DNA of 64,000 nucleotides from Mycolicibacterium rutilum (GTDB taxonomy: Bacteria; Actinomycetota; Actinomycetes; Mycobacteriales; Mycobacteriaceae): the NCBI RefSeq assembly GCF_900108565.1, contig NZ_LT629971.1, positions 2,170,001 through 2,234,000 on the forward strand. Reading direction: 5' to 3'. Shown piece after piece: positions 39,903 through 49,156 of this stretch; positions within the stretch are counted from its first letter, which is position 1; each line of letters starts with the position of its first letter. The position numbers were made by a program, and so were the translations under genes. The notes beneath the pieces are model-generated. The model worked only from the letters and a program-made list of their open reading frames with translations. It ran no database searches and was not told the origin of the DNA.

Positions 39903-41036
39903 TCAGCGATCCTCGTCGGTGTAGCGGATGACGCCGCGGATGTTGCGGCCCTCGAGCATATCCTGGTAGCCCTCGTTGATCTGCTCGAGCTTGTACTGCC
40001 GGGTGACCATGTCGTCGAGGTTGAGCCGGCCCGCCTTGTACATCGACAGCAGCTGCGGGATGTCGTGGTGCGGGTTGCCGCCGCCGAAGATGGTGCCCTG
40101 CAACCGCTTCTGCAGCAGGGTGAGCATCGACAGGTTCAGCTTGACGTCGTTGCTCGCCATGTTGGCGACGGCGGTGGCGACCACGGTGCCGCCCTTGGCG
40201 GTGATGTTCATGTAGTCGTCGATGTCCTCGCCCTTGAGCTCACCGACGGTGACGATCGTCTTCTGCGCCATCCGGCCCTGGGTGACCTCGGCGACTCCGG
40301 CCATCGCGGCGTAGATGTCGGGGTAGGCGTGCGTCGCACCGAACTTCAGCGCCGAATCACGCTTGAAGTCAACGGGATCGACCACGAAAATGTTGCGCGC
40401 GCCGGCGGCCACCGCGCCCTGCAGGGCGCCGGTGCCCACGCCGCCGACACCGACGATGACCACGTCATCGCCCGGGCGGACGTCGCCGCTGCGGACGGCC
40501 GAGCCGTAGCCGGTGGTGACGCCGCAGCCGACCAGGCAGGCCACCTCGAACGGGATCGACGGGTCGATCTTCACCACCGAGCTCTTGTGCACGACCATGT
40601 ACGGGCTGAACGTGCCGAGCAGGGTCATCGGGATGACCGGCTGGCCGTTCTTCACGGAGTGGATCCGGTGGGTGCCGTCCGACACCGCGGTGCCGGCCAG
40701 CAGGCCCGCGCCGAGGTCGCAGAGGTTGCGCAGTCCTTCCTGGCACGCGGGACATTCACCGCAGGACGGGATGAACGACAGCACGACGTGGTCGCCGGGG
40801 GCGATGTGCTCGACGCCCGGGCCGACCTCGGTGACGATGCCGGCGCCCTCGTGGCCGCCGAGCACGGGGAAGCCGGCCATCGGAATGTCGCCGGTGACCA
40901 GGTGGTGGTCCGAGTGGCACATCCCGGACGCTTCCATCTGGATCTTGACCTCGTCCTTGACCGGGTCGCCGATCTCGATCTCCTCGATCGACCACGGCTG
41001 GTTGAACTCCCAGATCAGGGCGCCTTTTGTCTTCAT
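39903..41036 (-). CDS. adhB: zinc-dependent alcohol dehydrogenase (Rv0761c/AdhB-like)
   Basis: 377 residues. Catalytic zinc ligands in GMCHSDH and GGHEGAG, structural zinc cysteines in CGECPACQEGLRNLC, cofactor loop GVGGVGTGALQGA followed by VVDPVDFK (NAD). This is the mycothiol/NDMA-dependent long-chain class of actinobacteria. The ATG at 41036 follows ACGGAAGG. Orthologous in place to Rv0761c. It would oxidise the alcohol made by the P450s or reduce the matching aldehyde. A 91-base gap upstream may hold an internal promoter. Confidence 0.9.
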   Translation of the reverse strand: MKTKGALIWEFNQPWSIEEIEIGDPVKDEVKIQMEASGMCHSDHHLVTGDIPMAGFPVLGGHEGAGIVTEVGPGVEHIAPGDHVVLSFIPSCGECPACQEGLRNLCDLGAGLLAGTAVSDGTHRIHSVKNGQPVIPMTLLGTFSPYMVVHKSSVVKIDPSIPFEVACLVGCGVTTGYGSAVRSGDVRPGDDVVIVGVGGVGTGALQGAVAAGARNIFVVDPVDFKRDSALKFGATHAYPDIYAAMAGVAEVTQGRMAQKTIVTVGELKGEDIDDYMNITAKGGTVVATAVANMASNDVKLNLSMLTLLQKRLQGTIFGGGNPHHDIPQLLSMYKAGRLNLDDMVTRQYKLEQINEGYQDMLEGRNIRGVIRYTDEDR

Positions 41037-41127
41037 GCGAACGTGCCTTCCGTTGGTTCCGGTGACCACAGACTAGAGGCCGTAGTTGCTTCCGTCACAC
41101 CCACCCCCAATCAACTGCTTGGCCGGG

Positions 41128-41667
41128 TCACCAGATGGGTGCCGGAGCCTGCCCGAGCGGGTAGTACCCGGGCAGTTTCTCCCCGGACAGTGAGCGTTCG
41201 ATGCGCTTCTGCATGGCGGGGGTCAGATCGCCCGACTCGATCAGCTTCGCGTACCCCTTGGCCACGTGGCCGAAGTCGAAGAAGTCGCGCTGCCATTCGA
41301 TGAGCAGTTGATCGTTGAGCCGGAACCAGCTGCCGCCGATGCCGTAGATCTCCGCGCGGGTGCCGTCGCCCTTGTTCGCGACCTGCTTCCAGAAACCGAC
41401 GATCTCGTTCTGCTTCTCGTCGATGAGCACCTTCTGGTACTCGTAGACCCAGTTCTCCAGGCCCTCCATCTCCAGGCCCAGGGCGATGTCGCGGATCTCG
41501 GTCTTGTTGACGCACATGACGTCTTCCTTGGGGCCGATGTTCCAGCCATAGGTCGCGTCCTCGGCGTAGAACTCCGCGAGGTTTCGCCAGTCGCCTGCTG
41601 TCTCGGACTCCTTGTTGGCCTGCAGCCAGCGCTCGACCCAGTCCTCGAGTTGTTCACGTGACGCCAT
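41128..41667 (-). CDS. SnoaL-like polyketide-cyclase-fold protein (Rv0762c-like)
   Basis: 179 residues, a second NTF2/SnoaL-type fold: EDWVERWLQANKESE, EFYAEDATYGWNIGP, FDFGHVAKGYAKLIE. It matches Rv0762c by position and size. Function unknown; it is placed between ferredoxin and adh genes in the sterol-demethylase operon. The ATG at 41667 follows AAAAGGACTGAC and lies two bases from the ferredoxin stop. Confidence 0.82.
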   Translation of the reverse strand: MASREQLEDWVERWLQANKESETAGDWRNLAEFYAEDATYGWNIGPKEDVMCVNKTEIRDIALGLEMEGLENWVYEYQKVLIDEKQNEIVGFWKQVANKGDGTRAEIYGIGGSWFRLNDQLLIEWQRDFFDFGHVAKGYAKLIESGDLTPAMQKRIERSLSGEKLPGYYPLGQAPAPIW

Positions 41668-41669
41668 TG

Positions 41670-41885
<216 letters not shown>

Positions 41886-43238
41886 CTACTTCACGCGCCT
41901 GCGGTAGCGCACCTTCGCCGGCTGGGCCAGCTGAACGACCATCTTCGAATGGTCGTTGCGGTAGCTCTCGGCGGGCTGCGCCATCTCGAACTCGTACTCG
42001 CGCAACAGGACCGAGAAGATCGCCTTGATCTGCATCTGCGCGAACGCGGCGCCGACACAGCGGTGCTTGCCCGCGCCGAACGGGATCCAGGTCCACCGGT
42101 TGGCGATGTCGGCCTGTTCGGGCTTGTTATAGCGGTCGGGGTTGAACGCGTCGGGGTCCGGGAAGTCCTCGGCGATCCGGTTGGAGATCGCCGGTGACGC
42201 GGCGACGAAGTCACCCTTGTGGATCGGCAGACCCTTCACCTCGAACTCGTCCTGCGCCACGCGCATCAGGATGATGAGCGGCGGATGCAACCGCAGCGTC
42301 TCCTTGACGACGTTGTCGAGCTTCGGGATCTGGCGCAGCGCATGGAAACTCACCTCCTGGCCGTCGGCGTAGAGGTCGTCGAGCTCCTGCTGCACCTGGG
42401 CGTAGGTGTCGGCGTGGCGGATCAATTCGATCAGCGTCCACGCCGAGGTGCCCGAGCTGGTGTGGTGGCCGGCGAACATCAGCGAGATGAACATGCCGGT
42501 CACCTCGTTGGCCGAGAAGCGCGGATTGCCCTCGTCGTCCTTGATGGAGACGAGCACGTCGAGCAGGTCGCGGTCGGCCTTGCTGGCCGGCGGAGACGCC
42601 ACCCGGCCGTCCATGATGTCCTGCACCAGCGCAACGAGTTTCACCCGCGACTCGTCGCGGATGCGGAAGCTCTCGATGTCCAGGTAGGGGTCGACGTAGC
42701 ACAGCGGATCGGTGCCGCGCTCGAGCTGGTGGTAGTAGTGGGCGAACCGGCTGTCGAGCTGTTCGCGGAACTTCAACCCGATCAGGCAGGCGGTCGAGGT
42801 GTAGATTGTCAGCTCGGAGAAGAAGTCGAGCAGTTCGATCTCGCCGTGGGGTCCCCACCCGGCGATCATCTTCCTGACCTCGTTCTCGATGGTCGCGGCG
42901 TGACCCTTCATCTGCTCACCGCGCAGTGCGGTGTTGTGCAGCATCTCGGCCCGGCGTTCGGGATCCGCGTCGAACACCACGCCCTCGCCGAAGATCGGCG
43001 TCATGAACGGGTAGGCCTCGGCCTGGTTGAGCTCACTGTCGGTGGAACGGAAGAAGAACTCGTTGGCCTCCGCCCCCGACAGCAGGATTACGTGCTTGTC
43101 GACCAGCTGGAACCAGCCGACGTCTCCGCATTCCTCGCGGACCCGCTTCATCAGCCCGATCGGGTCGGTGCGGAACTCCTCGAGGTGACCGTGTTCCTCT
43201 TCACCACCGGACACCCGGGGCACGATTGCGGTCGTCAT
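41886..43238 (-). CDS. cyp51: sterol 14-alpha-demethylase CYP51
   Basis: 450 residues. Heme loop FGAGKHRCVGAAF, I-helix AGHHTSSGTSAW (the CYP51 HHTSS pattern), K-helix KETLRLHPP. Nearly every segment matches M. tuberculosis CYP51 (Rv0764c), including EEHGHLEEFRTDPIGL and the ending SKMVVQLAQPAKVRYRR. It removes the 14-alpha methyl of lanosterol-type sterols in vitro; the natural mycobacterial substrate is unknown. It is the target of azoles. The start overlaps the SDR by four bases. Confidence 0.97.
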   Translation of the reverse strand: MTTAIVPRVSGGEEEHGHLEEFRTDPIGLMKRVREECGDVGWFQLVDKHVILLSGAEANEFFFRSTDSELNQAEAYPFMTPIFGEGVVFDADPERRAEMLHNTALRGEQMKGHAATIENEVRKMIAGWGPHGEIELLDFFSELTIYTSTACLIGLKFREQLDSRFAHYYHQLERGTDPLCYVDPYLDIESFRIRDESRVKLVALVQDIMDGRVASPPASKADRDLLDVLVSIKDDEGNPRFSANEVTGMFISLMFAGHHTSSGTSAWTLIELIRHADTYAQVQQELDDLYADGQEVSFHALRQIPKLDNVVKETLRLHPPLIILMRVAQDEFEVKGLPIHKGDFVAASPAISNRIAEDFPDPDAFNPDRYNKPEQADIANRWTWIPFGAGKHRCVGAAFAQMQIKAIFSVLLREYEFEMAQPAESYRNDHSKMVVQLAQPAKVRYRRRVK

Positions 43239-44059
43239 GTCGGCATTCCCTCCTCACCAAGCGCAAGTTTCTGTCGGTCTTTCACCTCGGCCAGCGGCGC
43301 TTCGGGCTGCAGCTCCATGTTGGCGATAAACCCGCCGCGCGGCGTCTCCGCGACGAACGTGATCGCGCGAGCGAGGTCAGACGCCCGCAGGAAGTAGTCG
43401 TGCCGAGCCTGACCCCACTTCGCCCAATCCTCCAGAGCAGGACCGATTTTCTCGGCGGGCAGGCTCCAACCCATGCTGGTCTTGGTGGGTCCCGGGTGCA
43501 CGATCGAGGCGCGCACACCGGTGCCTTCGAGCTCCATCTGGAAGTTGTGCACCATCGCCAACAACGCCGCCTTGGCCGCACCGTAGGCGCCCATGTGCGG
43601 GCGCTGGCGCAGTGCGACGTCGGAGCCCACGAAGATCAGGTCGCCGCGCCGGCGCTCGAGCATGCCGGGCAGCACCGCGGCCGCGAGCCGGTTGGCGCCG
43701 ACCAGGTGGATCTGCAGCTGCGACTCGAACTCGTCGGTGGTGATCTCGGCCAGCTTGCCGAAGTAGGTGTCGCCGGCGCCGGCCACCAGCACCTCGATCT
43801 CGCCGAGCGCCTCGACCGATTGGGCGACAAACGTTTTCACCGAGTTGGGGTCGGTAACGTCGAGATGGAAACCGACCGCCTCGCCGCCGTCGGCGTTGAT
43901 CTTGCCGACGAGGTCTTCGAGCTTCTCGACGCGTCGCGCGCCGAGTGCGACCGGGAAGCCGCGGGCAGCCATCTCGAGGGCCGTCGCTTCTCCGATGCCG
44001 GAGGAGGCGCCGGCGACGATGACGGGTCGGCGTTCGGGCAGGGGGTCAAAGCGGGGCAT
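43235..44059 (-). CDS. short-chain dehydrogenase (Rv0765c-like)
   Basis: 274 residues. VAGASSGIGEATA binds the cofactor, ALGARRVEK ends the second strand (NADP-like), VAGAGDTYF has the NAG-like site, catalytic Ser in FVGSDVAL and the pair in YGAAK. It lies between cyp123 and cyp51, sharing one base (TAATG) with the first and four with the second, so it is expected to act on the P450 product, an alcohol or ketone. Confidence 0.9.
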   Translation of the reverse strand: MPRFDPLPERRPVIVAGASSGIGEATALEMAARGFPVALGARRVEKLEDLVGKINADGGEAVGFHLDVTDPNSVKTFVAQSVEALGEIEVLVAGAGDTYFGKLAEITTDEFESQLQIHLVGANRLAAAVLPGMLERRRGDLIFVGSDVALRQRPHMGAYGAAKAALLAMVHNFQMELEGTGVRASIVHPGPTKTSMGWSLPAEKIGPALEDWAKWGQARHDYFLRASDLARAITFVAETPRGGFIANMELQPEAPLAEVKDRQKLALGEEGMPT

Positions 44060-45267
44060 TACGAGACCTCAACTGTCATAGGAAGATGAGCGAATCCGCG
44101 GACATTGCTCGAGTGGACGCGGACGGCGTTGGCCTCGTCGACCTCGTATCCGCGGATTCGCCTGAACAACTCGGTCAGCGCCACCCTGGCCTCCATGCGT
44201 GCGAGATGCGCACCGAGGCAGAAGTGGGCTCCGCTGCCGAAACTCATGAGCTTGGACCCGATCTCGCGGCCGATGACGAACCGGTCCGGGTCCTCGAACA
44301 CCCGCTCGTCGCGGTGCGCCGATCCGGGCAGCAACAACAGAACGTCCCCGTCGGGGATCGTGGTGTCATACAGCGTCAGCTCGCCGGCGACGGTGCGCGC
44401 GAGGATCTGGCTGGAGGTGTCGTAGCGCAACGTCTCCTCGACCCACAGCGGCACCCGCTCCAGGCCGGAGTACACGCCGGTGAGTTGGTCGGGGTTCTTG
44501 TGCCCCCAGAATGCCGCGTTGGCAAGCAGTTTGGTGGTCGTCTCGTTGCCGGCGATGACCATCAGGAACATGAACCCGAGGATCTCGTCGTCGGTCAGCC
44601 GGTCGCCGTCGATCTCGGCTTCCAGCAGTGCGGTGGTCAGGTCGTCGGTGGGGGTCTTGCGGCGCTCGGCGACCATGCCCTGGTAGTAGACGATCAGGTT
44701 GATCGACGCCTCGACGGCCGCCGGTGGCACGTCGGTGACTCCCTCGTCGCGGTGCATGACGCCGTCGGCCCAGGCGCGCACCTGCACACGGTCCACCTCC
44801 GGCACGCCCATCAGTTCCGAGATGACGTCCATCGGCAGCTTGCCGGCGAATTCGTCGACGTAGTCGACGGTTTCGTTCGAGCGTGCCTTGTCGAGCAGGA
44901 CGTCGAGGTGCTGGACGGCGATCTCGGTGACCCGCGGTTCGAGTTCGCGGATGCGCCGCGGGGTGAACCCCTTCGACACCAGTGTGCGCAGCCGGAGGTG
45001 GTCGGGGTCGTCCATCGCGAGGAAGGACATCGTCTTCGACGCGTGCGGGCCGCGCGACGCCGGATCCAGCGACACCCCGAACTTGTTGGACAGCGTGGTG
45101 CTGTTGCGGAAGCCCTGCAGGACGTCCTGGTGGCGCGACAACGCCCAGAAGCCGAGCTCGTCGTTGCGGTACAGCGGCGCCTCGTCACGCAACCGCTTGT
45201 AATAGGGGTACGGGTCCTCGTGGAAGTCGTAATCGTATGGGTCGAGCACGATTTCGCTGATGGTCAC
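44059..45267 (-). CDS. cyp123: cytochrome P450 CYP123
   Basis: 402 residues, the same length as Rv0766c. Heme loop FGSGAHFCLGAHLARME, I-helix AGNETTTKL, K-helix EETLRYD. Family assignment rests on place in the locus and resemblance from memory. Its natural substrate is unknown; the coupling to the TetR gene (four-base overlap) and cyp51 points to a shared lipid or sterol route. Confidence 0.9.
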   Translation of the reverse strand: MTISEIVLDPYDYDFHEDPYPYYKRLRDEAPLYRNDELGFWALSRHQDVLQGFRNSTTLSNKFGVSLDPASRGPHASKTMSFLAMDDPDHLRLRTLVSKGFTPRRIRELEPRVTEIAVQHLDVLLDKARSNETVDYVDEFAGKLPMDVISELMGVPEVDRVQVRAWADGVMHRDEGVTDVPPAAVEASINLIVYYQGMVAERRKTPTDDLTTALLEAEIDGDRLTDDEILGFMFLMVIAGNETTTKLLANAAFWGHKNPDQLTGVYSGLERVPLWVEETLRYDTSSQILARTVAGELTLYDTTIPDGDVLLLLPGSAHRDERVFEDPDRFVIGREIGSKLMSFGSGAHFCLGAHLARMEARVALTELFRRIRGYEVDEANAVRVHSSNVRGFAHLPMTVEVS

Positions 45268-45869
45268 TGGTCATCTCCCAAGATGAGGCCGACGACGTAG
45301 CTGAGTCGGTCGGCGATCTGGTGGTAGGTGAACACGCCGCTGCCCGCGTTGACCAGCGCGCCGAAGAACGTCATCTCCAGCGCCGCCAGCGCCCGCGGAT
45401 CGGCGTCCGGGCCCATGGCCGAGCGGATCCGGCGGTGGATCTCGGCGCCGATGCGGTCGCGCACCGCGCGCACCGCGCCGTCGGTGCCGCTGAGCAATGC
45501 TGTGGTGCACGCCGCGGCGACCTCGGGTTCGTCGGCGACCATCAGCGCCATCGCGCGCAGCGTCTTCTCGACCCGCGTCAGCCGGGTCTCGTTGACGTCG
45601 GTGAAGTACGGCACCTGCCGCATCAGGTCGAGGTACACCTCGGCGATCAGGTGGTTCTTCGACGAGAAGTAGGTGTAGGCCGTCGCGGGGGCAACCTTGG
45701 CCCGCGCGGCGACCGCGCGCACCGTCAGATCCGCATAGGACGATTCGCGCAGCATCTCGACGCCGGCGGTGAGCACCTTGCGGAACGTCTCCTCCTGGCG
45801 CCGGTTGCGCGGCGTCTCCCCGGCGACAGGCGACGAGCCTGTGACCGCAACCACGCGCTCGCTGGACAC
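45264..45869 (-). CDS. TetR-family regulator of the cyp123-cyp51 / aldA divergon (Rv0767c-like)
   Basis: 201 residues. The helix-turn-helix is VRAVAARAKVAPATAYTYFSSK (split over residues 48-69). The ligand domain is typical in size. Its GTG start at 45869 lies inside a GGACA-CA-TGTCC dyad, and -10-like TAACTT (45876-45881, minus strand) is spaced for a leaderless transcript. It is first in the operon and should repress itself, the P450 operon and the divergent aldA unit. Confidence 0.9.
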   Translation of the reverse strand: MSSERVVAVTGSSPVAGETPRNRRQEETFRKVLTAGVEMLRESSYADLTVRAVAARAKVAPATAYTYFSSKNHLIAEVYLDLMRQVPYFTDVNETRLTRVEKTLRAMALMVADEPEVAAACTTALLSGTDGAVRAVRDRIGAEIHRRIRSAMGPDADPRALAALEMTFFGALVNAGSGVFTYHQIADRLSYVVGLILGDDQ

Positions 45870-45875
45870 ATGTCC
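45864..45875. promoter_or_regulatory. operator 1, GGACA-N2-TGTCC
   Basis: Perfect dyad (TGGACACATGTCCA with flanks) across the start codon and predicted start site of the TetR operon. Same arms as operator 2. Confidence 0.75.
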
Positions 45876-45975
45876 AAGTTAGACGACCGGCCGCGCGCGT
45901 CGCAAGTGCGCACTTGGCGGCCCGGTGCTTGCCAGTGGGCAGGCCAGGGGTCTAAGGTTCGGTGCAAACCAATCC

Positions 45976-45987
45976 GGACAAGTGTCC
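45976..45987. promoter_or_regulatory. operator 2, GGACA-N2-TGTCC
   Basis: Perfect dyad GGACA-AG-TGTCC, 24 bases before aldA and 100 bases from operator 1. The identical arms point to one TetR binding both ends of the divergent promoter. Confidence 0.75.
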
Positions 45988-46010
45988 AGTAGTGGCGAAA
46001 CGGAGACGGG

Positions 46011-47477
46011 ATGGCAGTGCTGCCCAATCGCGAGAGTCAGTTGCTCATCGACGGCAAACTCGTCGCGGGCAGTGGTGGCACGTTCAACACCGTCAACCCG
46101 GCCACTGAAGAGGTGCTGGGTGTCGCGGCCGACGCCACCGCCGAGGACATGGGCCGCGCGATCGAGGCCGCCCGGCGGGCGTTCGACGACACCGACTGGT
46201 CGACCAACACCGAGTTGCGGGTGCGCTGCCTGCGCCAGCTGCAGGCGGTGCTGAAGGAACACATCGAAGAGCTGCGCGAGATCACCATCGCCGAGGTCGG
46301 TGCGCCCCGGATGCTCACTTCGGCGGCGCAGCTCGAAGGCCCGGTCGACGACCTGAGCTTCTGCGCCGACACCGCGGAGTCCTACGAGTGGGTGACCGAT
46401 CTGGGTGTCGCGTCGCCGATGGGCATCAAGACCCGCCGCCGGATCGCCCGCGAGGCCGTCGGCGTCGTCGGCGCCATCACGCCGTGGAACTTCCCGCACC
46501 AGATCAACCTGGCCAAGATCGGTCCGGCGCTGGCGGCCGGCAACACCGTCGTGCTCAAGCCCGCACCCGACACCCCGTGGTGTGCGGCCGCGGTCGGTGA
46601 GCTGATCGCCGAGCACACCGACATCCCGCCCGGCGTCGTCAACATCGTCACCTCCAGCGACCACGGGGTCGGCGCGCTGCTGTCGAAAGACCCGCGCGTG
46701 GACATGGTTTCGTTCACCGGGTCGACGGCGACGGGCCGCGCGGTGATGGCCGACGGCGCCGCGACGATCAAGAAGGTGTTCCTCGAACTCGGCGGCAAGT
46801 CGGCGTTCCTGGTGCTCGACGACGCCGACCTGGCCGGTGCCTGCTCGATGGCGGCGTTCACCGCGTCGATGCACGCCGGACAGGGCTGCGCCATCACGAC
46901 CCGGCTGGTGGTGCCGAAGACCCGCTACGACGAGGCTGTCGAGGCGGCCGCGGCGACCATGGCCGGACTCAAGCCCGGCGACCCGCAGGACGCCGGAACC
47001 ATCTGCGGCCCATTGATTTCCGCACGGCAGCGCGACCGGGTGCAGGGCTACCTGGATTCGGCGACTGCCGAGGGTGGCAGGTTCGCCGCCGGTGGTGGTC
47101 GCCCGGCGGACCGCGACACCGGGTTCTTCATCGAGCCCACGGTGATCGCCGGCCTGGACAACTCCGCGAAGGTGTCGCGCGAGGAGATCTTCGGGCCGGT
47201 CCTGACGGTGATCGCCCACGACGGCGACGACGACGCGGTGCGGATCGCCAACGACTCGCCCTACGGCCTGTCGGGCACGGTGTTCTCCGGTGACGAGGAG
47301 CGCGCGAACCGGACGGCGGCGCGGATGCGCGTCGGCACGGTCAACATCAACGGCGGCGTCTGGTACTCGGCCGACATGCCGTTCGGTGGATACAAGCAGT
47401 CCGGCCTGGGCCGCGAGATGGGGCTGGCCGGTTTTGAGGAATACCTGGAGATCAAGGCGATCGCGACGGCGGTCTGA
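46011..47477 (+). CDS. aldA: NAD-dependent aldehyde dehydrogenase AldA (Rv0768-like)
   Basis: 488 residues. Catalytic Cys in GQGCAITTRL, general-base Glu in LELGGKSA, cofactor loop FTGSTATGRAVM, and the closing EEIFGPVL and PFGGYKQSGLG. It oxidises an aldehyde to the acid. CGGAGACGGG precedes the ATG. Position matches Rv0768. It heads the plus-strand half of the divergon and would process aldehydes made by the alcohol dehydrogenase and P450s opposite. Confidence 0.94.
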   Translation: MAVLPNRESQLLIDGKLVAGSGGTFNTVNPATEEVLGVAADATAEDMGRAIEAARRAFDDTDWSTNTELRVRCLRQLQAVLKEHIEELREITIAEVGAPRMLTSAAQLEGPVDDLSFCADTAESYEWVTDLGVASPMGIKTRRRIAREAVGVVGAITPWNFPHQINLAKIGPALAAGNTVVLKPAPDTPWCAAAVGELIAEHTDIPPGVVNIVTSSDHGVGALLSKDPRVDMVSFTGSTATGRAVMADGAATIKKVFLELGGKSAFLVLDDADLAGACSMAAFTASMHAGQGCAITTRLVVPKTRYDEAVEAAAATMAGLKPGDPQDAGTICGPLISARQRDRVQGYLDSATAEGGRFAAGGGRPADRDTGFFIEPTVIAGLDNSAKVSREEIFGPVLTVIAHDGDDDAVRIANDSPYGLSGTVFSGDEERANRTAARMRVGTVNINGGVWYSADMPFGGYKQSGLGREMGLAGFEEYLEIKAIATAV

Positions 47478-47481
47478 CCGC

Positions 47482-47542
47482 GCCGAATGGCCCGTTATGG
47501 CACACCTATTCACTGAAGTCGCGCATTAAGTGGCCATTCGGC
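47482..47542 (+). repeat. 11-bp perfect inverted repeat in the aldA-SDR gap
   Basis: GCCGAATGGCC (47482-47492) and GGCCATTCGGC (47532-47542) with 39 AT-richer bases between. The right arm abuts the AGAAGGAAGGG ribosome-binding site of the SDR gene. As RNA it would form a long-loop stem next to the ribosome site; as DNA it may be two half-sites for a protein. Confidence 0.65.
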
Positions 47543-47559
47543 AGAAGGAAGGGATAGAC

Positions 47560-48309
47560 ATGGGGCAGTTCGACGACAAGGTGGCGATCGTTACCGGCGC
47601 CGGCGGAGGCATCGGCCAGGCCTACGCCGAGGCGCTGGCGCGGGAAGGCGCGGCGGTGGTGGTGGCTGACATCAACACCGAGGGCGCCCAGAAGGTCGCC
47701 GACGGCATCAAGGGCGAGGGTGGCAACGCGCTCGCGGTGCGGGTCGACGTCTCGGACCCGGATTCGGCCAAAGAGATGGCCGCACAGACACTGTCGGAGT
47801 TCGGCGGCATCGACTACCTGGTGAACAACGCCGCGATCTTCGGCGGCATGAAGCTGGACTTCCTGATCACCGTCGACTGGGACTACTACAAGAAGTTCAT
47901 GAGCGTGAACATGGACGGCGCGCTGGTGTGCACCAGGGCGGTGTACAAGAAGATGGCCAAGCGCGGGGGCGGGGCGATCGTCAACCAGTCCTCGACCGCG
48001 GCGTGGCTGTACTCGAACTTCTACGGGCTGGCCAAGGTCGGCATCAACGGGCTGACCCAGCAGCTGGCGACCGAACTGGGTGGCCAGAACATCCGGGTCA
48101 ACGCGATCGCGCCGGGTCCGATCGACACCGAGGCCAACCGCACCACCACGCCGCAGGAGATGGTCGCCGACATCGTGAAGGGAATTCCGTTGTCGCGCAT
48201 GGGCCAACCGGAGGACCTGGTCGGGATGTGCCTGTTCCTGCTGTCCGACCAGGCCAAGTGGATCACCGGGCAGATCTTCAACGTCGACGGCGGACAGATC
48301 ATCCGATGA
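47560..48309 (+). CDS. short-chain dehydrogenase (Rv0769-like)
   Basis: 249 residues. VTGAGGGIGQAYA, VNNAAIFGG, catalytic Ser in VNQSSTAAW and the pair replaced by the local YGLAK. INVDGGQIIR is the standard end. ATG 47560 follows AGAAGGAAGGGA. The start of the next gene overlaps its stop (ATGA). Same place as Rv0769; substrate unknown, likely a hydroxy-lipid or sterol intermediate. Confidence 0.92.
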   Translation: MGQFDDKVAIVTGAGGGIGQAYAEALAREGAAVVVADINTEGAQKVADGIKGEGGNALAVRVDVSDPDSAKEMAAQTLSEFGGIDYLVNNAAIFGGMKLDFLITVDWDYYKKFMSVNMDGALVCTRAVYKKMAKRGGGAIVNQSSTAAWLYSNFYGLAKVGINGLTQQLATELGGQNIRVNAIAPGPIDTEANRTTTPQEMVADIVKGIPLSRMGQPEDLVGMCLFLLSDQAKWITGQIFNVDGGQIIR

Positions 48310-49154
48310 CGGAGCCGCGGCTGGGGTACATCGGCCTGGGCAACCAGGGCGCGCCGATGGCCAAGCGCCTCGTCGACTGGCCGGGCGGGCTGGTCGTGTT
48401 CGATGTGCGCACCGAGGCGATGACCCCACTGGTCGAACTGGGTGCCAGCCTGGCCGACAGCGTCGCCGACGTCGCCAAGGCCGACATCATCAGCGTCACG
48501 GTGCTCAACGACGCGCAGGTCCGCGAGGTGGTCGGCGAGCTCGGTGAGCACGCCGCGCCGGGGACCGTCATCGCGATCCACTCCACGATCGAGCCCGACA
48601 CCGCAGCGGAATTGGCTGAGCAACTGCGGGACAGAGGGATTCACGTTGTCGACGCTCCGGTCAGCGGCGGTGCGGGGGCAGCGGACAAGGGTGAGCTCGC
48701 CGTGATGGTCGGCGCCGACGACGAAGCCTTCGCCCAGGTGAAGCCGGTCTTCAAGAAGTGGGCGTCGCTGGTGGTCCGGGCGGGCGAGCCGGGCGCCGGG
48801 ACCAGGATGAAGCTGGCCCGCAACATGTTGACCTTCATCGGGTTCGCGGCGTCCTGCGAGGCGATGCGGCTGGCCGAGGCCGCCGGGATCGACCTGCAGA
48901 AGCTGGGCCGGGTGGTCCGACACAGCGATGCGCAGAGCGGTGGGCCGGGCGCAATCATCCTGCGCGACAACATGAACGACCTCACGCCGGACCACTGGCT
49001 CTACGACATGTTCACGCACACGCGCGGACTGGCGGAGAAGGACCTCAGCCTGGCGCTCGCGCTGGGCAAGGCCACCGGAACCGAACTGCCGCTGGCCGAG
49101 ATCGCGCTGCAGAACCTGGCCGCCGGGCTCGGCGTGCCGCACACGAAGGAGTGA
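48306..49154 (+). CDS. 3-hydroxyisobutyrate dehydrogenase-like oxidoreductase (Rv0770-like)
   Basis: 282 residues. GYIGLGNQGAPMA binds the cofactor, FDVRTE ends the second strand, the substrate loop is DAPVSGGAG, and the catalytic Lys is in MKLARNML. Belongs to beta-hydroxyacid dehydrogenases. Start overlaps the SDR stop by four bases and the CMD gene starts two bases after its stop. Matches Rv0770 by place. Confidence 0.92.
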   Translation: MTEPRLGYIGLGNQGAPMAKRLVDWPGGLVVFDVRTEAMTPLVELGASLADSVADVAKADIISVTVLNDAQVREVVGELGEHAAPGTVIAIHSTIEPDTAAELAEQLRDRGIHVVDAPVSGGAGAADKGELAVMVGADDEAFAQVKPVFKKWASLVVRAGEPGAGTRMKLARNMLTFIGFAASCEAMRLAEAAGIDLQKLGRVVRHSDAQSGGPGAIILRDNMNDLTPDHWLYDMFTHTRGLAEKDLSLALALGKATGTELPLAEIALQNLAAGLGVPHTKE

Positions 49155-49156
49155 CG

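Noticed and set aside
46011..47513. 544-residue minus-strand frame opposite aldA
   Set aside because: Shadow frame; aldA has all the catalytic motifs of aldehyde dehydrogenase on the plus strand.
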